A stretch of DNA of 34,770 nucleotides, from positions 1 through 34,770 of the forward strand of contig CALTTC010000020.1 in the NCBI GenBank assembly GCA_943908425.1, given 5' to 3'. Of the stretch, positions 15,582-23,459 are shown piece after piece. Under the pieces are notes generated by a model, which ran no database searches, was not told the DNA's origin, and saw only the letters and a program-made list of their open reading frames with translations. The first letter of the stretch is position 1, and each line of letters begins with the position of its first letter. Source of the DNA: an uncultured Moraxella sp. Its GTDB lineage: Bacteria > Pseudomonadota > Gammaproteobacteria > Pseudomonadales > Moraxellaceae. A program made the translations under genes and the position numbers.

Positions 15582-17222
15582 TTATTTGAGTTCCCAATAG
15601 CGCGCTTGCCAGTTGCCTATCGGATCTTTCGTGGAATAATTAACCACATAAGGCTTGACTACACGCGTATTCACTTGATGATAGACCCAGACGTTAGGGT
15701 TGTCTTTGTCTAGCAATGCCTCCAAATCGCGATATACCGCCACACGGTCGTCCACTGTTTTGGTGCGTAGCGAGCTTTTTAGTAGATCATCGTACGCTGC
15801 ACTGGCATAATTACCATAGTTACCAGAACCATTGGTGCGCATCACATTCAAAAAAGTAGCAGGGTCATTGTAGTCGCCACACCAAGAGGCGCGTGCCATT
15901 TGATGTTCGTGATTACGCCGTGCCGCCAAATACGCTTTCCATTCTTGGTTGGTTAAATTCACCTTAACAAAGCCCAAGGCATCTTGCCACAAGGATTGAG
16001 CGGCGACCGCGACTTTTTTGTGGTTTTCGCTGGTGTTATACAATAACTCAAATTCCAACGGGTTATTTTCATTGTAGCCTGCTTCGTTGAGCAATTTTTT
16101 GGCTTCCGCGACCCGCTCATCAAAGCTTAATTTTGCCCACGCTGGTTCATAATTGGGATTATTTTTGGTAACCACTGGCGTCATCTGATAAGCAGGCGTT
16201 TCACCTCGCGCCGCGACTTTTTCGGTAATGATATCACGGTTTAGCGCCATTGTCAGGGCACGGCGGACACGCACATCATCAAAGGGTGGCTTGTCCACGT
16301 TCATCTCATAATAATAAGAACAAAAGCCCGGTGCGGTTTTGACCTCATTGCTACTCGCAGCGACCAAGAGCTCGCTTGGCACATCGGTATAAGTGATATC
16401 AATCTCGCCGGCTTGATAACGATTAAAATCAGCCACACCAGAATCAATGGGCAATATCACAAGATTTTGGATTTTGACCTTGTCGGCATCGTAATGGTGG
16501 GGATTTTTTTCAAAGACCATTTTTTCGCCCACGTGCCAATCTTTGATTTTATAAGCGCCATTGATTACGATGTTTTCAGGTTTTGCCCAGTCGTCGCCAA
16601 ACGCTGTCACCACGGCTTTTGGCACGATACGCGCGGCGGTATAGGTAAGTATTTCTGGCAAATAAGGCACGGGTTCAGCAAGAGTGATTTCAATAGTTTT
16701 ATCATCAAGTGCTTTGACCCCAAGTGCGCTTTTGTCTTTTTTGCCTTCAATAATGTCAAGCGCATTTAAAATTTTGGCATCTGCTAGATAATTGGCAAAA
16801 TTTGCGGCGGTGTCTGGGTCCACCACCCGCTGCAAGCTAAACACCACGTCGTCCGCCGTCAGTGGTGAACCGTCCGACCATTTTGTGTCTTTTAGATGAA
16901 AACGCCACACCAAATTGTCATCGCTTTCCCAGTGCTCGGCGACCCCACCGATTAAATTGCCGTCCACATCGGTTGTTGTAAGCCCAATGAACTGCTGGCG
17001 CGCGACATTAGATTCTGGCACGCCCCCTGTCTTATGTGGGTCTAGCGAGGCAATCTCTGCGCCATTATTGATGGTCAAAGTGCTGTTATCCTGTGCCGTG
17101 ACGGTAGACTCTGCGCCTGTTGCACTCACCTCGGTGTTAGTCTCAGGCGCCTTGTCGCCACACCCAGCAAACATTAACATCGTCGCCGACACTGCACTTA
17201 AAACAAAATACCGTGTTGTCAT
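15582..17222 (-). CDS. Family 5 peptide-binding lipoprotein (OppA/MppA-like)
   Basis: Periplasmic solute-binding component of a peptide ABC transporter. It has 546 residues, the usual size for SBP family 5. The signal peptide ends LMFAGC, so Cys21 is the predicted lipid anchor. A short Thr/Ser linker follows, then family-5 signatures: ASLDPHKTGGVPESN (about 58-72), WRFHLKDTKWSDGSPLTADDVVFSLQR in the first lobe, and the VRRALTMALNRDII segment. No permease or ATPase gene is adjacent, so it is an orphan that may feed a transporter encoded elsewhere. AGGATAAGG precedes the ATG. Oligopeptide versus murein-peptide specificity cannot be decided from sequence. Confidence 0.9.
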   Translation of the reverse strand: MTTRYFVLSAVSATMLMFAGCGDKAPETNTEVSATGAESTVTAQDNSTLTINNGAEIASLDPHKTGGVPESNVARQQFIGLTTTDVDGNLIGGVAEHWESDDNLVWRFHLKDTKWSDGSPLTADDVVFSLQRVVDPDTAANFANYLADAKILNALDIIEGKKDKSALGVKALDDKTIEITLAEPVPYLPEILTYTAARIVPKAVVTAFGDDWAKPENIVINGAYKIKDWHVGEKMVFEKNPHHYDADKVKIQNLVILPIDSGVADFNRYQAGEIDITYTDVPSELLVAASSNEVKTAPGFCSYYYEMNVDKPPFDDVRVRRALTMALNRDIITEKVAARGETPAYQMTPVVTKNNPNYEPAWAKLSFDERVAEAKKLLNEAGYNENNPLEFELLYNTSENHKKVAVAAQSLWQDALGFVKVNLTNQEWKAYLAARRNHEHQMARASWCGDYNDPATFLNVMRTNGSGNYGNYASAAYDDLLKSSLRTKTVDDRVAVYRDLEALLDKDNPNVWVYHQVNTRVVKPYVVNYSTKDPIGNWQARYWELK

Positions 17223-17256
17223 AACCTTATCCTAATTGTCCTAAAAATAGTATCCC

Positions 17257-17262
17257 ATTATA
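17257..17262 (-). promoter_or_regulatory. Candidate -10 element of the OppA-like gene
   Basis: TATAAT on the minus strand about 35 nt before the ATG. No convincing -35 lies 16-18 nt upstream, so the promoter may need an activator. Confidence 0.35.
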
Positions 17263-17444
17263 GGCAATTTTGCCATTTTTTTATATTCCAAAACAGAAAA
17301 ATCACCCACCACTACAGCATACCAAAAAATTATAGGGCTAATGCTAAAATTAATGGGCAATCACTTATCGCCATTATCGTTTTTATGATAAATAATATAA
17401 GTACCGTTTTGGCATTGGTATTACCTTGTTACCACGCCAACAAT

Positions 17445-18962
17445 TCACGATTGCCCTTTTAATTGTATGGTCAATACCGCCACAATCCCCGCAAACCGCT
17501 CTATAATATCAGGTGGCACGCCCTGCCAAAAATCGCCTGCCGTAAACTCCTTTTGCTCTAAGGTAACCGCCCCTTTGTGTAGCTCTATTATTGTTCTGAC
17601 AAGCGGTAAGCCTAAGCCTGTGCCCTGCTGTTCGGGGTTTATCGTAAACGTAAAATAACGCTCAAAGGCACGCTCTAGCACAAAGGGCGGTAATGGTGCG
17701 GTATCGTTGATAACTATCAGCTTGTCGCCTGTCATCACTATAGCCACAAATACGCTTGCGTGACGTACCGCATTGTCTAGGACATTTTGTAGCGCTTGCA
17801 GTAACCAAAACCTGTCGGCAAATAGCGTGCCATCGCCACTGATATCAACGACCAGCTTTTTGTCGTGAATCACCGCTTGCAATGCTACTAGGCACTCCTT
17901 AATCAAGGGTAAGACCTGTAGTGGCTCTTTGTGTAGCTTGATGGTTGGCTGTTCAAGGCGGGCTAAAGTAAGCAATTTATCAATAAGGCGCGTTAATTTA
18001 TCGCTTTGACTGCCAATCAGTGTGGCAAAAAATACCCTATCCTTATCGCTAATTGCCCCTGCCAAAATCTCACCACTTGCCTTAATGGCAGACAGCGGAC
18101 TTTTTAATTCGTGGGTCAAAGTGTGGACATAGTCGCTCACATAGGCTTTATTTTCTATCGCATCTTTCATTTGGGTGATATTGGCGGTCAGCTCGTTTAA
18201 TTCATTGCCCAAATAAAAGTGTGGCGCTCTATCAAGACCCAAACCAATCGCAAAACGCCCAACTTTGGTAATACTATGGCGTAGCCAGCTTGCCATAAGC
18301 GCCGCAATGACTAAACTAATCACAAAACTTTGCCCCAAAATAGCAAGAAGCTTGGCAAAACTTGCCGACAAGTAGGGTGCAAGCGTATGGGTTGGCTTAC
18401 CGACACTGACCACGCCCATCAACTGGTTATTGTGCATAATGGGACTTGCCACGTACATAATCGTCTCGCCATCAACCGCTGTCGTTCTTGCGCCATATTT
18501 GCCTTGGCGCGTTAAATACACGTCATTCCACTGGCTAAAATCCGCTCCTTGATACCGCCCAAAAGAATCATAAAGCACAATCCCTGCCTCATCGGTAATG
18601 TAAATATGCAAGGTGCTGATGGCTTGCTCGCTATGGGTGCTCGCTCCCAATTTATTATTTAATAAAGTAAATGCTTGATGGTCGCCTTGCTGTAGGGCGG
18701 TCATCTCATCGCTTAACAACAATGCCAGCACTTTTGCGGTGTCGGCAAGGCTATGCTCCACAACAGTTTTGGCTTGAGGCTGGATGGTTTTTTGTAGGGC
18801 ATAAAGGCTGATACCGCCCACAATCAACATCACAAACACAATCGCCAGCCAAATACGCCAAAAAATACTAAAGCTTAAGGCGCGATGAAACACCCTATCC
18901 AAAAATCGATGAAAATTGGGCATACTATCCGCCACCGATAGACGGTAGTAAACTTGTGGCAC
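17445..18962 (-). CDS. creC: Sensor histidine kinase, CreC-like
   Basis: Inner-membrane sensor kinase of 505 residues. Two transmembrane helices (about 37-57 and 208-226) flank a periplasmic sensor region. A HAMP-like linker leads to the dimerisation helix with the phospho-acceptor His284 in YVHTLTHELKSPLSAIKAS, wording close to CreC of enterobacteria and pseudomonads. The ATPase domain has the N box (LQNVLDNAVRHAS) and a GTGLGLPLV G box. It starts two bases after the creB stop, so the pair is one operon. The start used is GTG at 18962. ATG at 18923 would remove 13 residues and is equally possible, since neither has a strong ribosome binding site. Confidence 0.88.
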   Translation of the reverse strand: MPQVYYRLSVADSMPNFHRFLDRVFHRALSFSIFWRIWLAIVFVMLIVGGISLYALQKTIQPQAKTVVEHSLADTAKVLALLLSDEMTALQQGDHQAFTLLNNKLGASTHSEQAISTLHIYITDEAGIVLYDSFGRYQGADFSQWNDVYLTRQGKYGARTTAVDGETIMYVASPIMHNNQLMGVVSVGKPTHTLAPYLSASFAKLLAILGQSFVISLVIAALMASWLRHSITKVGRFAIGLGLDRAPHFYLGNELNELTANITQMKDAIENKAYVSDYVHTLTHELKSPLSAIKASGEILAGAISDKDRVFFATLIGSQSDKLTRLIDKLLTLARLEQPTIKLHKEPLQVLPLIKECLVALQAVIHDKKLVVDISGDGTLFADRFWLLQALQNVLDNAVRHASVFVAIVMTGDKLIVINDTAPLPPFVLERAFERYFTFTINPEQQGTGLGLPLVRTIIELHKGAVTLEQKEFTAGDFWQGVPPDIIERFAGIVAVLTIQLKGQS

Positions 18963-18964
18963 AG

Positions 18965-19681
18965 CTAAGATAAGCCATAGCCTAGCCCCCGATGCGTTGT
19001 GATGATTGTCTTTGCTGAAACAGCTGACAGTTTTTGCCGTAGGCTTTTAATATGGGCATCAATGGTGCGGGCAAGGCGATGCTCGGGATGGTCGCTTATC
19101 GCCACAAGCAATTGTTCGCGGCTTAGAATATGCGTTGGATTTTTGAGTAAAGCCAGCATTAACGCAAGCTCGGTACGGCTCAAAGGCAATATGTTATCGT
19201 TCAAGCTTAAGCTAAAATTATGGGCGCTATAGCAAAAATACCCACACGTCAATTCTTTACTAAAACTATCGCCAAACAGGGTAGATTTACTGGTGTCCTC
19301 GCCACTCATCGCTTGGCGTCGCCAAATCGCTTTAATGCGCGCGACCACCTCGCGTGGACTAAAAGGCTTTGTGATATAATCATCAGCGCCCATCTCAAGC
19401 CCAACAATACGTTCTATCTCTTCATGTTTAGCGGTCAAAAAAACAATGGGTGCTTGACTATGTACCGCCCCCGTACGCACCTTATGACAAAAATCCAGCC
19501 CCGTACCATCTGGCAAGCCAATATCCAACACAATGACCGATAGCTTATCCATCGCTACCAAATGACTCATTCCCTCGCGCATACTATTTGCCCATACGGT
19601 ATCCCACCCCTCATTTTGAAAAGTAAAAAGCAGTGTGTGGGCAATGGCAAAATCATCTTCAACAATCAATACCTGTGGCAT
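18965..19681 (-). CDS. creB: Response regulator CreB (OmpR family)
   Basis: A 238-residue DNA-binding response regulator. The receiver domain has acidic residues E8-D9-D10, phospho-acceptor D53 (VLDIGLPDGTG), T83 and K105 in GADDYITKPFSPRE. The C-terminal winged helix contains LSRTELALMLALLKNPTHILSR, RTIDAHIKSLRQKL and a final TTHRGLGYGL. The receiver wording (GLPDGTGLDFC, EEIERIVGLEMGADDY) is close to CreB. In enterobacteria CreBC responds to carbon source, and in Pseudomonas to loss of DacB/PBP4. In this window creA and creD are not next to it. It lies directly after the dnaK terminator. Confidence 0.9.
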   Translation of the reverse strand: MPQVLIVEDDFAIAHTLLFTFQNEGWDTVWANSMREGMSHLVAMDKLSVIVLDIGLPDGTGLDFCHKVRTGAVHSQAPIVFLTAKHEEIERIVGLEMGADDYITKPFSPREVVARIKAIWRRQAMSGEDTSKSTLFGDSFSKELTCGYFCYSAHNFSLSLNDNILPLSRTELALMLALLKNPTHILSREQLLVAISDHPEHRLARTIDAHIKSLRQKLSAVSAKTIITTHRGLGYGLS

Positions 19682-19742
19682 AGCAATAACTTATAAAATT
19701 TAAACCAAATAATAACACAATTTTGGCATTATTAACGTCAAT

Positions 19743-19771
19743 AAAAAACGACACCAAAAAAGTGTCGTTTT
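19743..19771 (-). terminator. Rho-independent terminator of dnaK
   Basis: AAAACGACAC and GTGTCGTTTT form a perfect 10-bp stem with a 7-nt loop, 16 nt past the dnaK stop codon, followed on the minus strand by T residues. It separates dnaK from creBC. Confidence 0.92.
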
Positions 19772-19786
19772 GTTGGGTGATAAGGC

Positions 19787-21754
19787 TTATTTATTATCGT
19801 CTTTAACTTCGGTAAATTCAGCATCGACCACGCCGTCATCACCTTGCGCTTGGCTTGATTCTTCTGCACCATTTGCCCCTGCAAAAGGATTGCCATCGGC
19901 ACCTGCCCCTGCAAATGGATTAGCCCCTGCCTCACCGCCAGCACTGCCATAAATTTTTTGGCTGACAGGCAAGAAAGCATTATCCAAAGCCTCAAGTTTG
20001 GCTTTAATTTCATCAGCGTCATCACCACGCACCGCCGTCTCAAGCTCGCTAATGGCAGCTTCAACGCTTGCTTTTTCGTCATCACTGACCTTGTCGCTGG
20101 CGTCTTTTAGGGCTTTTTGCACCGCGTGGATACGTCCATCGGCTTCGTTACGCACGGTCGCAAGCTTGGCAAATTTTTCATCTTCGGCGGCATTGGCTTC
20201 GGCATCACGCACCATTTGCTCAATTTCATCGTCCGACAATCCAGAGTCTGCCTTGATTTGAATGCTTTGCTCTTTGCCTGTGCCTTTGTCTTTGGCAGAG
20301 ATGTTCATAATCCCATCGGCGTTGATGTCAAAGGTTACTTCAATTTGTGGCACACCACGGGGTGCAGGGGGAATATCGGTCAAATCAAAATTACCCAAGA
20401 GCTTGTTTTGGTTAGCGATTTTACGCTCGCCTTGATAGACTTGAATGCTGACCGCTGGCTGATTGTCCGCTGCTGTTGAAAACACTTGCGATTTTTTGGT
20501 TGGAATCATTGTATTTTTTTCAATGATTGGGGTCAATACACCACCCATTGTCTCAATACCCAAGGTCAATGGTGTAACGTCTAGTAGCAATACGTCTTTT
20601 TTGTCGCCAGACAATACCGCCCCTTGAATCGCCGCCCCCATTGCTACCGCTTCGTCTGGGTTTACGTCTTTTCTTGGCTCTTTACCAAAAAAGTCCTGTA
20701 CTTGTTGTTGCACGAGTGGCATTCTTGTTTGTCCACCAACCAAAATCACATCGTCAATATCAGATGCACTAAGACCTGCATCAGACAAGGCAGTTTTGCA
20801 AGGGGTAATCGTGCGTGCAACTAACTCTTCGGTCAAACTTTCTAGTTTGGCACGGCTGATGGTTACCACCAAATGCTTAGGACCTGTGGCATCTGCGGTA
20901 ATATAAGGCAGATTGACTTCGGTGCTTTGGGCAGATGACAGCTCAATTTTGGCTTTTTCGGCAGCTTCTTTTAGGCGTTGCATTGCCAAGGGGTCGCCTT
21001 TTAGATTGACATCATTTTGTTTTTTGAATTCATCAACCAAATAGTCAATCAACGCCAAATCAAAATCTTCACCACCCAAGTGCGTATCGCCATTGGTAGA
21101 CAGTACTTCAAATTGTTGCTCACCGTCCACATCGGCAATCTCAATGATAGATACGTCAAACGTACCACCACCTAAGTCATAGACCACAACGGTTTTGTCG
21201 CCCCCTTTTTTGTCCATACCATAAGCAAGGGCAGCAGCGGTTGGCTCGTTAATAATCCGCTTAACTTCTAGCCCTGCAATCTTGCCTGCATCTTTGGTTG
21301 CTTGGCGTTGGCTATCATTAAAATAAGCAGGGACAGTAACGACCGCTTCGGTAACTTTTTCGCCCAAATACTCTTCGGCGGTTTTTTTCATTTTTTTCAA
21401 TACTTCGGCAGAGATTTGTGGCGGTGCTTGTTTTTTACCACCCGTTTCTACCCACGCATCGCCATTGTCGGCTTTGACAATTTTGTAAGGCACAAGTGAA
21501 ATGTCTTTTTGAACTTCTTTGTCTTCAAAACGCCGACCAATCAAACGCTTGATGGCAAACAACGTGTTATTTGGGTTGGTTACCGCTTGACGTTTGGCAG
21601 CTTGTCCTACCAATACTTCATTGTCTTTATAAGCCACGATTGATGGGGTTGTTCTTGCCCCTTCGGCGTTATCAATTACTTTTACTTTGTCGCCTTCAAG
21701 TACTGCCACACAAGAGTTGGTTGTACCTAAGTCAATACCTATTACTTTTGCCAT
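19787..21754 (-). CDS. dnaK: Molecular chaperone DnaK (Hsp70)
   Basis: Cytosolic ATP-dependent chaperone that works with DnaJ and GrpE. It has 655 residues. The N-terminus MAKVIGIDLGTTNSCVAVLE, the PAYFNDSQRQATKDAGKIAGL region, the YDLGGGTFDVSI phosphate-binding motif and the VGGQTRMP loop define the ATPase. The substrate domain and lid end in a Gly/Ala/Asn-rich tail with PFAGAGADGNPFAGANG and the acidic terminus EFTEVKDDNK. Start supported by CGGAGA before the ATG. dnaJ is not next to it; grpE lies 560 nt upstream on the same strand. Confidence 0.99.
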   Translation of the reverse strand: MAKVIGIDLGTTNSCVAVLEGDKVKVIDNAEGARTTPSIVAYKDNEVLVGQAAKRQAVTNPNNTLFAIKRLIGRRFEDKEVQKDISLVPYKIVKADNGDAWVETGGKKQAPPQISAEVLKKMKKTAEEYLGEKVTEAVVTVPAYFNDSQRQATKDAGKIAGLEVKRIINEPTAAALAYGMDKKGGDKTVVVYDLGGGTFDVSIIEIADVDGEQQFEVLSTNGDTHLGGEDFDLALIDYLVDEFKKQNDVNLKGDPLAMQRLKEAAEKAKIELSSAQSTEVNLPYITADATGPKHLVVTISRAKLESLTEELVARTITPCKTALSDAGLSASDIDDVILVGGQTRMPLVQQQVQDFFGKEPRKDVNPDEAVAMGAAIQGAVLSGDKKDVLLLDVTPLTLGIETMGGVLTPIIEKNTMIPTKKSQVFSTAADNQPAVSIQVYQGERKIANQNKLLGNFDLTDIPPAPRGVPQIEVTFDINADGIMNISAKDKGTGKEQSIQIKADSGLSDDEIEQMVRDAEANAAEDEKFAKLATVRNEADGRIHAVQKALKDASDKVSDDEKASVEAAISELETAVRGDDADEIKAKLEALDNAFLPVSQKIYGSAGGEAGANPFAGAGADGNPFAGANGAEESSQAQGDDGVVDAEFTEVKDDNK

Positions 21755-21813
21755 ATTTCTATCTCCGTTTGTTTTAGTTGTGCCAAATGCTTGGCATTTT
21801 GGCTGTTAGCGTG

Positions 21814-21842
21814 TATATCGGTTTTAAGTTTGGTTTTTCAAG
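21814..21842 (-). promoter_or_regulatory. Candidate sigma32 (heat-shock) promoter of dnaK
   Basis: On the minus strand CCCTTGAAA (-35 core CTTGAAA) is followed after 14 nt by CCGATATA, a fair match to the sigma32 -10 CCCCATNT. It lies about 60 nt before the dnaK ATG. Confidence 0.6.
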
Positions 21843-22314
21843 GGAAAATAATCGCTTTTTTTGCGTTTATTTTTTTGCCTAAAGATGGTTTGCTACAAAC
21901 TTGGTGAATAAAACTTAGTGAATAACAGTATCACTTATAAATCCACCACCAAATAACCAAATCAAATGACCATACCAAATCAAAGACTGTGCCATTTTTG
22001 TGCTAAACGCTATTTTTGTGGTAAGCATCATCTGCAAATCCACCAACGCCTTAGCATTGGTTAAAAACTCACAATCAGCACGCAAGTTACAAAAGCACGC
22101 AAATTGCAAATCGTTTTTTAATCACCTCTTGACTTTTAATCACCCCTTGACAGCTTTTTAAAAACAATCAAGGTTAAGACCCATCAAGGGCGTATAATCA
22201 CTTTGATACAGTCAGTTTTTGAGTACGGTAAGTTTTTGAATATACGCAGTTTTGGGTGGCATCTCGTGCAAGCTAAGCTTTAAAACCCCATCAACACCTA
22301 TAACACCCATCAAT
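21843..22314. other. Gene-free spacer between dnaK and grpE
   Basis: About 470 bases without a supported gene. It contains an 18-bp tandem repeat (22116-22151), a recurring GCACGCAA word near 22076-22100, and two copies of AGTTTTTGA near 22212-22238. A CCTTGA/TCAAGG inverted pair at about 22145-22174 could be a weak hairpin. No clear intrinsic terminator for grpE was found, so some readthrough into dnaK is possible. Confidence 0.5.
22116..22151. repeat. 18-bp tandem repeat, two copies
   Basis: TTTTAATCACCTCTTGAC is followed directly by a copy with one T-to-C change. It is intergenic between grpE and dnaK. Confidence 0.8.
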
Positions 22315-22866
22315 CTACTGCCCCACCGTTACCATCGCTGGACGAATAGAGCGGTCATTTAATAAATAGCCCTTTTGCAAGACTTGTCCTACCATATCGG
22401 CTTTGGCATCAGGGGCAATGCCGACCGCTTCGTGCAGTTCTGGGTCAAATTTTTCGCCCACAGGGTCAATCACTTGTACACCGTGGCGTTCTAACACGCC
22501 AAGTAGAGATTTGTGCGTCAAAACCACCCCTTCAAGCAGGGCTTTATCACTGCCATTATCATCGGCAGTAGTAATGGCACGCTCTAGGTTATCCACCACG
22601 TCTAGTAGCTCTTTAACAAACTTTTGTAGGGCGTATTTTTTGGCTTTTTCGGCTTCATTTTCCATACGCTTTTGGGCGTTGTAGCTTTCAGCATTAGCAC
22701 GAGCTTGGGCTTCTTTGGCATCACGAGCATCTTTTTGTAGCTGTTCAATTTGGGCTTTTAGCTCATCAATTTGTGCCATCCCTGTTTGTGCCGTTTCGGT
22801 GTTTTGGCTGTCGTCACTGGCGATGTTTTGTAGGTCTTGGTCGTTAGAAGTGGGCTGATTAGTCAT
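22315..22866 (-). CDS. grpE: Nucleotide exchange factor GrpE
   Basis: Releases ADP from DnaK. The 183 residues show an acidic, Gln/Asp-rich start, a long coiled-coil helix (about 30-110, with many Ala/Glu/Lys), and the C-terminal beta domain. The family signature is visible: VVDNLERAI, then GVVLTHKSLLGVLERHGVQVID, FDPELHEAVG, and the end VLQKGYLLNDRSIRPAMVTV. I chose the ATG at 22866, which has AAGGATAACG upstream. An in-frame ATG at 22887 lies before that ribosome binding site and is unlikely to be used. Confidence 0.97.
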   Translation of the reverse strand: MTNQPTSNDQDLQNIASDDSQNTETAQTGMAQIDELKAQIEQLQKDARDAKEAQARANAESYNAQKRMENEAEKAKKYALQKFVKELLDVVDNLERAITTADDNGSDKALLEGVVLTHKSLLGVLERHGVQVIDPVGEKFDPELHEAVGIAPDAKADMVGQVLQKGYLLNDRSIRPAMVTVGQ

Positions 22867-22900
22867 TGCGTTATCCTTAAAAAACAAAATAGTCTTGTCT

Positions 22901-22928
22901 TAATAAGGCTTGAGTGGAAATTTTCAAG
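22901..22928 (-). promoter_or_regulatory. Candidate sigma32 (heat-shock) promoter of grpE
   Basis: On the minus strand CTTGAAA is followed after 13 nt by CCTTATTA, a partial match to CCCCATNT, about 35 nt before the grpE ATG. The -35 is good and the -10 is weak. Confidence 0.5.
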
Positions 22929-23014
22929 ATAGGATAAACACGCAAAAGAGTTGGTTGTGGATTATAAAGGAGGACAGTTTAGATCAAAATTTAGAGAAAA
23001 TATGTTTTTAACAA

Positions 23015-23317
23015 TCAATTATCGCCTTTTTGGGGTGCTTCGTCATATGGTAAAGGCAATTTGTCATCGCCGACATAAAACGGCAATTCTTTCATTAAAA
23101 AAATCTCTAATGGTAAATTTAATGCATCGGCAAGCCGTCCCATGGCATCAACAGAAATGGAACGATTGCCCGTCTCTACTTCTGAAATATAAGTTTTGCT
23201 GAGTTCTGAGCGAAAACTTAATTCTTCTTGCGAAAAGTTTTTAAAACGGCGGATTTTGCGCAAATTTTCGGCAAACACAAAGCGATACGGGTGTGGGGCG
23301 CGGTAATTTTTATACAT
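23015..23317 (-). CDS. XRE-family transcriptional regulator
   Basis: A 100-residue DNA-binding protein made almost entirely of one Cro/C1-type helix-turn-helix domain (about 12-75). FSQEELSFRSELSKTYISEVETGNRSIS covers helices 2 and 3, and the domain closes with LADALNLPLEIF. A Pro-rich tail of about 20 residues follows. It resembles small autoregulators, such as controller proteins of restriction systems, but no nuclease or methylase is near. It is divergent from the surface lipoprotein gene, with which it shares a 142-nt control region, so it is the likely regulator of the lipoprotein/Slam module and of itself (inference). No ribosome binding site is seen; the promoter places the transcript start at or next to the ATG. 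Confidence 0.9.
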   Translation of the reverse strand: MYKNYRAPHPYRFVFAENLRKIRRFKNFSQEELSFRSELSKTYISEVETGNRSISVDAMGRLADALNLPLEIFLMKELPFYVGDDKLPLPYDEAPQKGDN

Positions 23318-23323
23318 TTTAGG

Positions 23324-23352
23324 ATTATAAAAGGCATCAGACGATATCTCAA
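23324..23352 (-). promoter_or_regulatory. Sigma70 promoter of the XRE gene, leaderless layout
   Basis: On the minus strand TTGAGA, 17-nt spacer, TATAAT. The -10 ends six bases before the ATG, so transcription should begin at or within a base or two of the start codon. This fits the absence of a ribosome binding site. Confidence 0.7.
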
Positions 23353-23373
23353 TTAACTATGATAAAATAATAT

Positions 23374-23387
23374 TCAACTATAGTTGA
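23374..23387. promoter_or_regulatory. Perfect 14-bp palindrome, candidate XRE operator
   Basis: TCAACTATAGTTGA is a perfect inverted repeat that overlaps the -35 of the lipoprotein promoter. Further AACTA half sites occur at 23355-23359 (21 bp before the same half in the palindrome) and 23415-23419. Assignment to the adjacent XRE regulator is inference from position and symmetry. Confidence 0.6.
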
Positions 23388-23412
23388 CTTTAGAGCAACA
23401 TCTGTGTATAAT
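23384..23412 (+). promoter_or_regulatory. Sigma70 promoter of the surface lipoprotein gene
   Basis: TTGACT, 17-nt spacer, TATAAT, the best consensus promoter in the window. The -10 ends 47 nt before the lipoprotein ATG. The -35 overlaps the palindrome, which suggests repression. Confidence 0.8.
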
Positions 23413-23459
23413 TTAACTACCTAGAAACACAAACCCATCAGCAACTCACGGAGAAATGT

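Noticed and set aside
21915..22109. 64-codon minus-strand frame between grpE and dnaK
   Set aside because: Weak composition, no ribosome binding site and no similarity to a known family.
22951..23202. AAAGGAGG on the plus strand with an open frame antisense to the XRE gene
   Set aside because: No start codon lies at the proper distance after the ribosome-binding-like sequence, and the XRE domain on the minus strand is clear.
23355..23375. Fur box upstream of the lipoprotein gene
   Set aside because: The AT-rich GATAAAATAATATTC stretch matches the 19-bp Fur consensus poorly beyond the first five bases.
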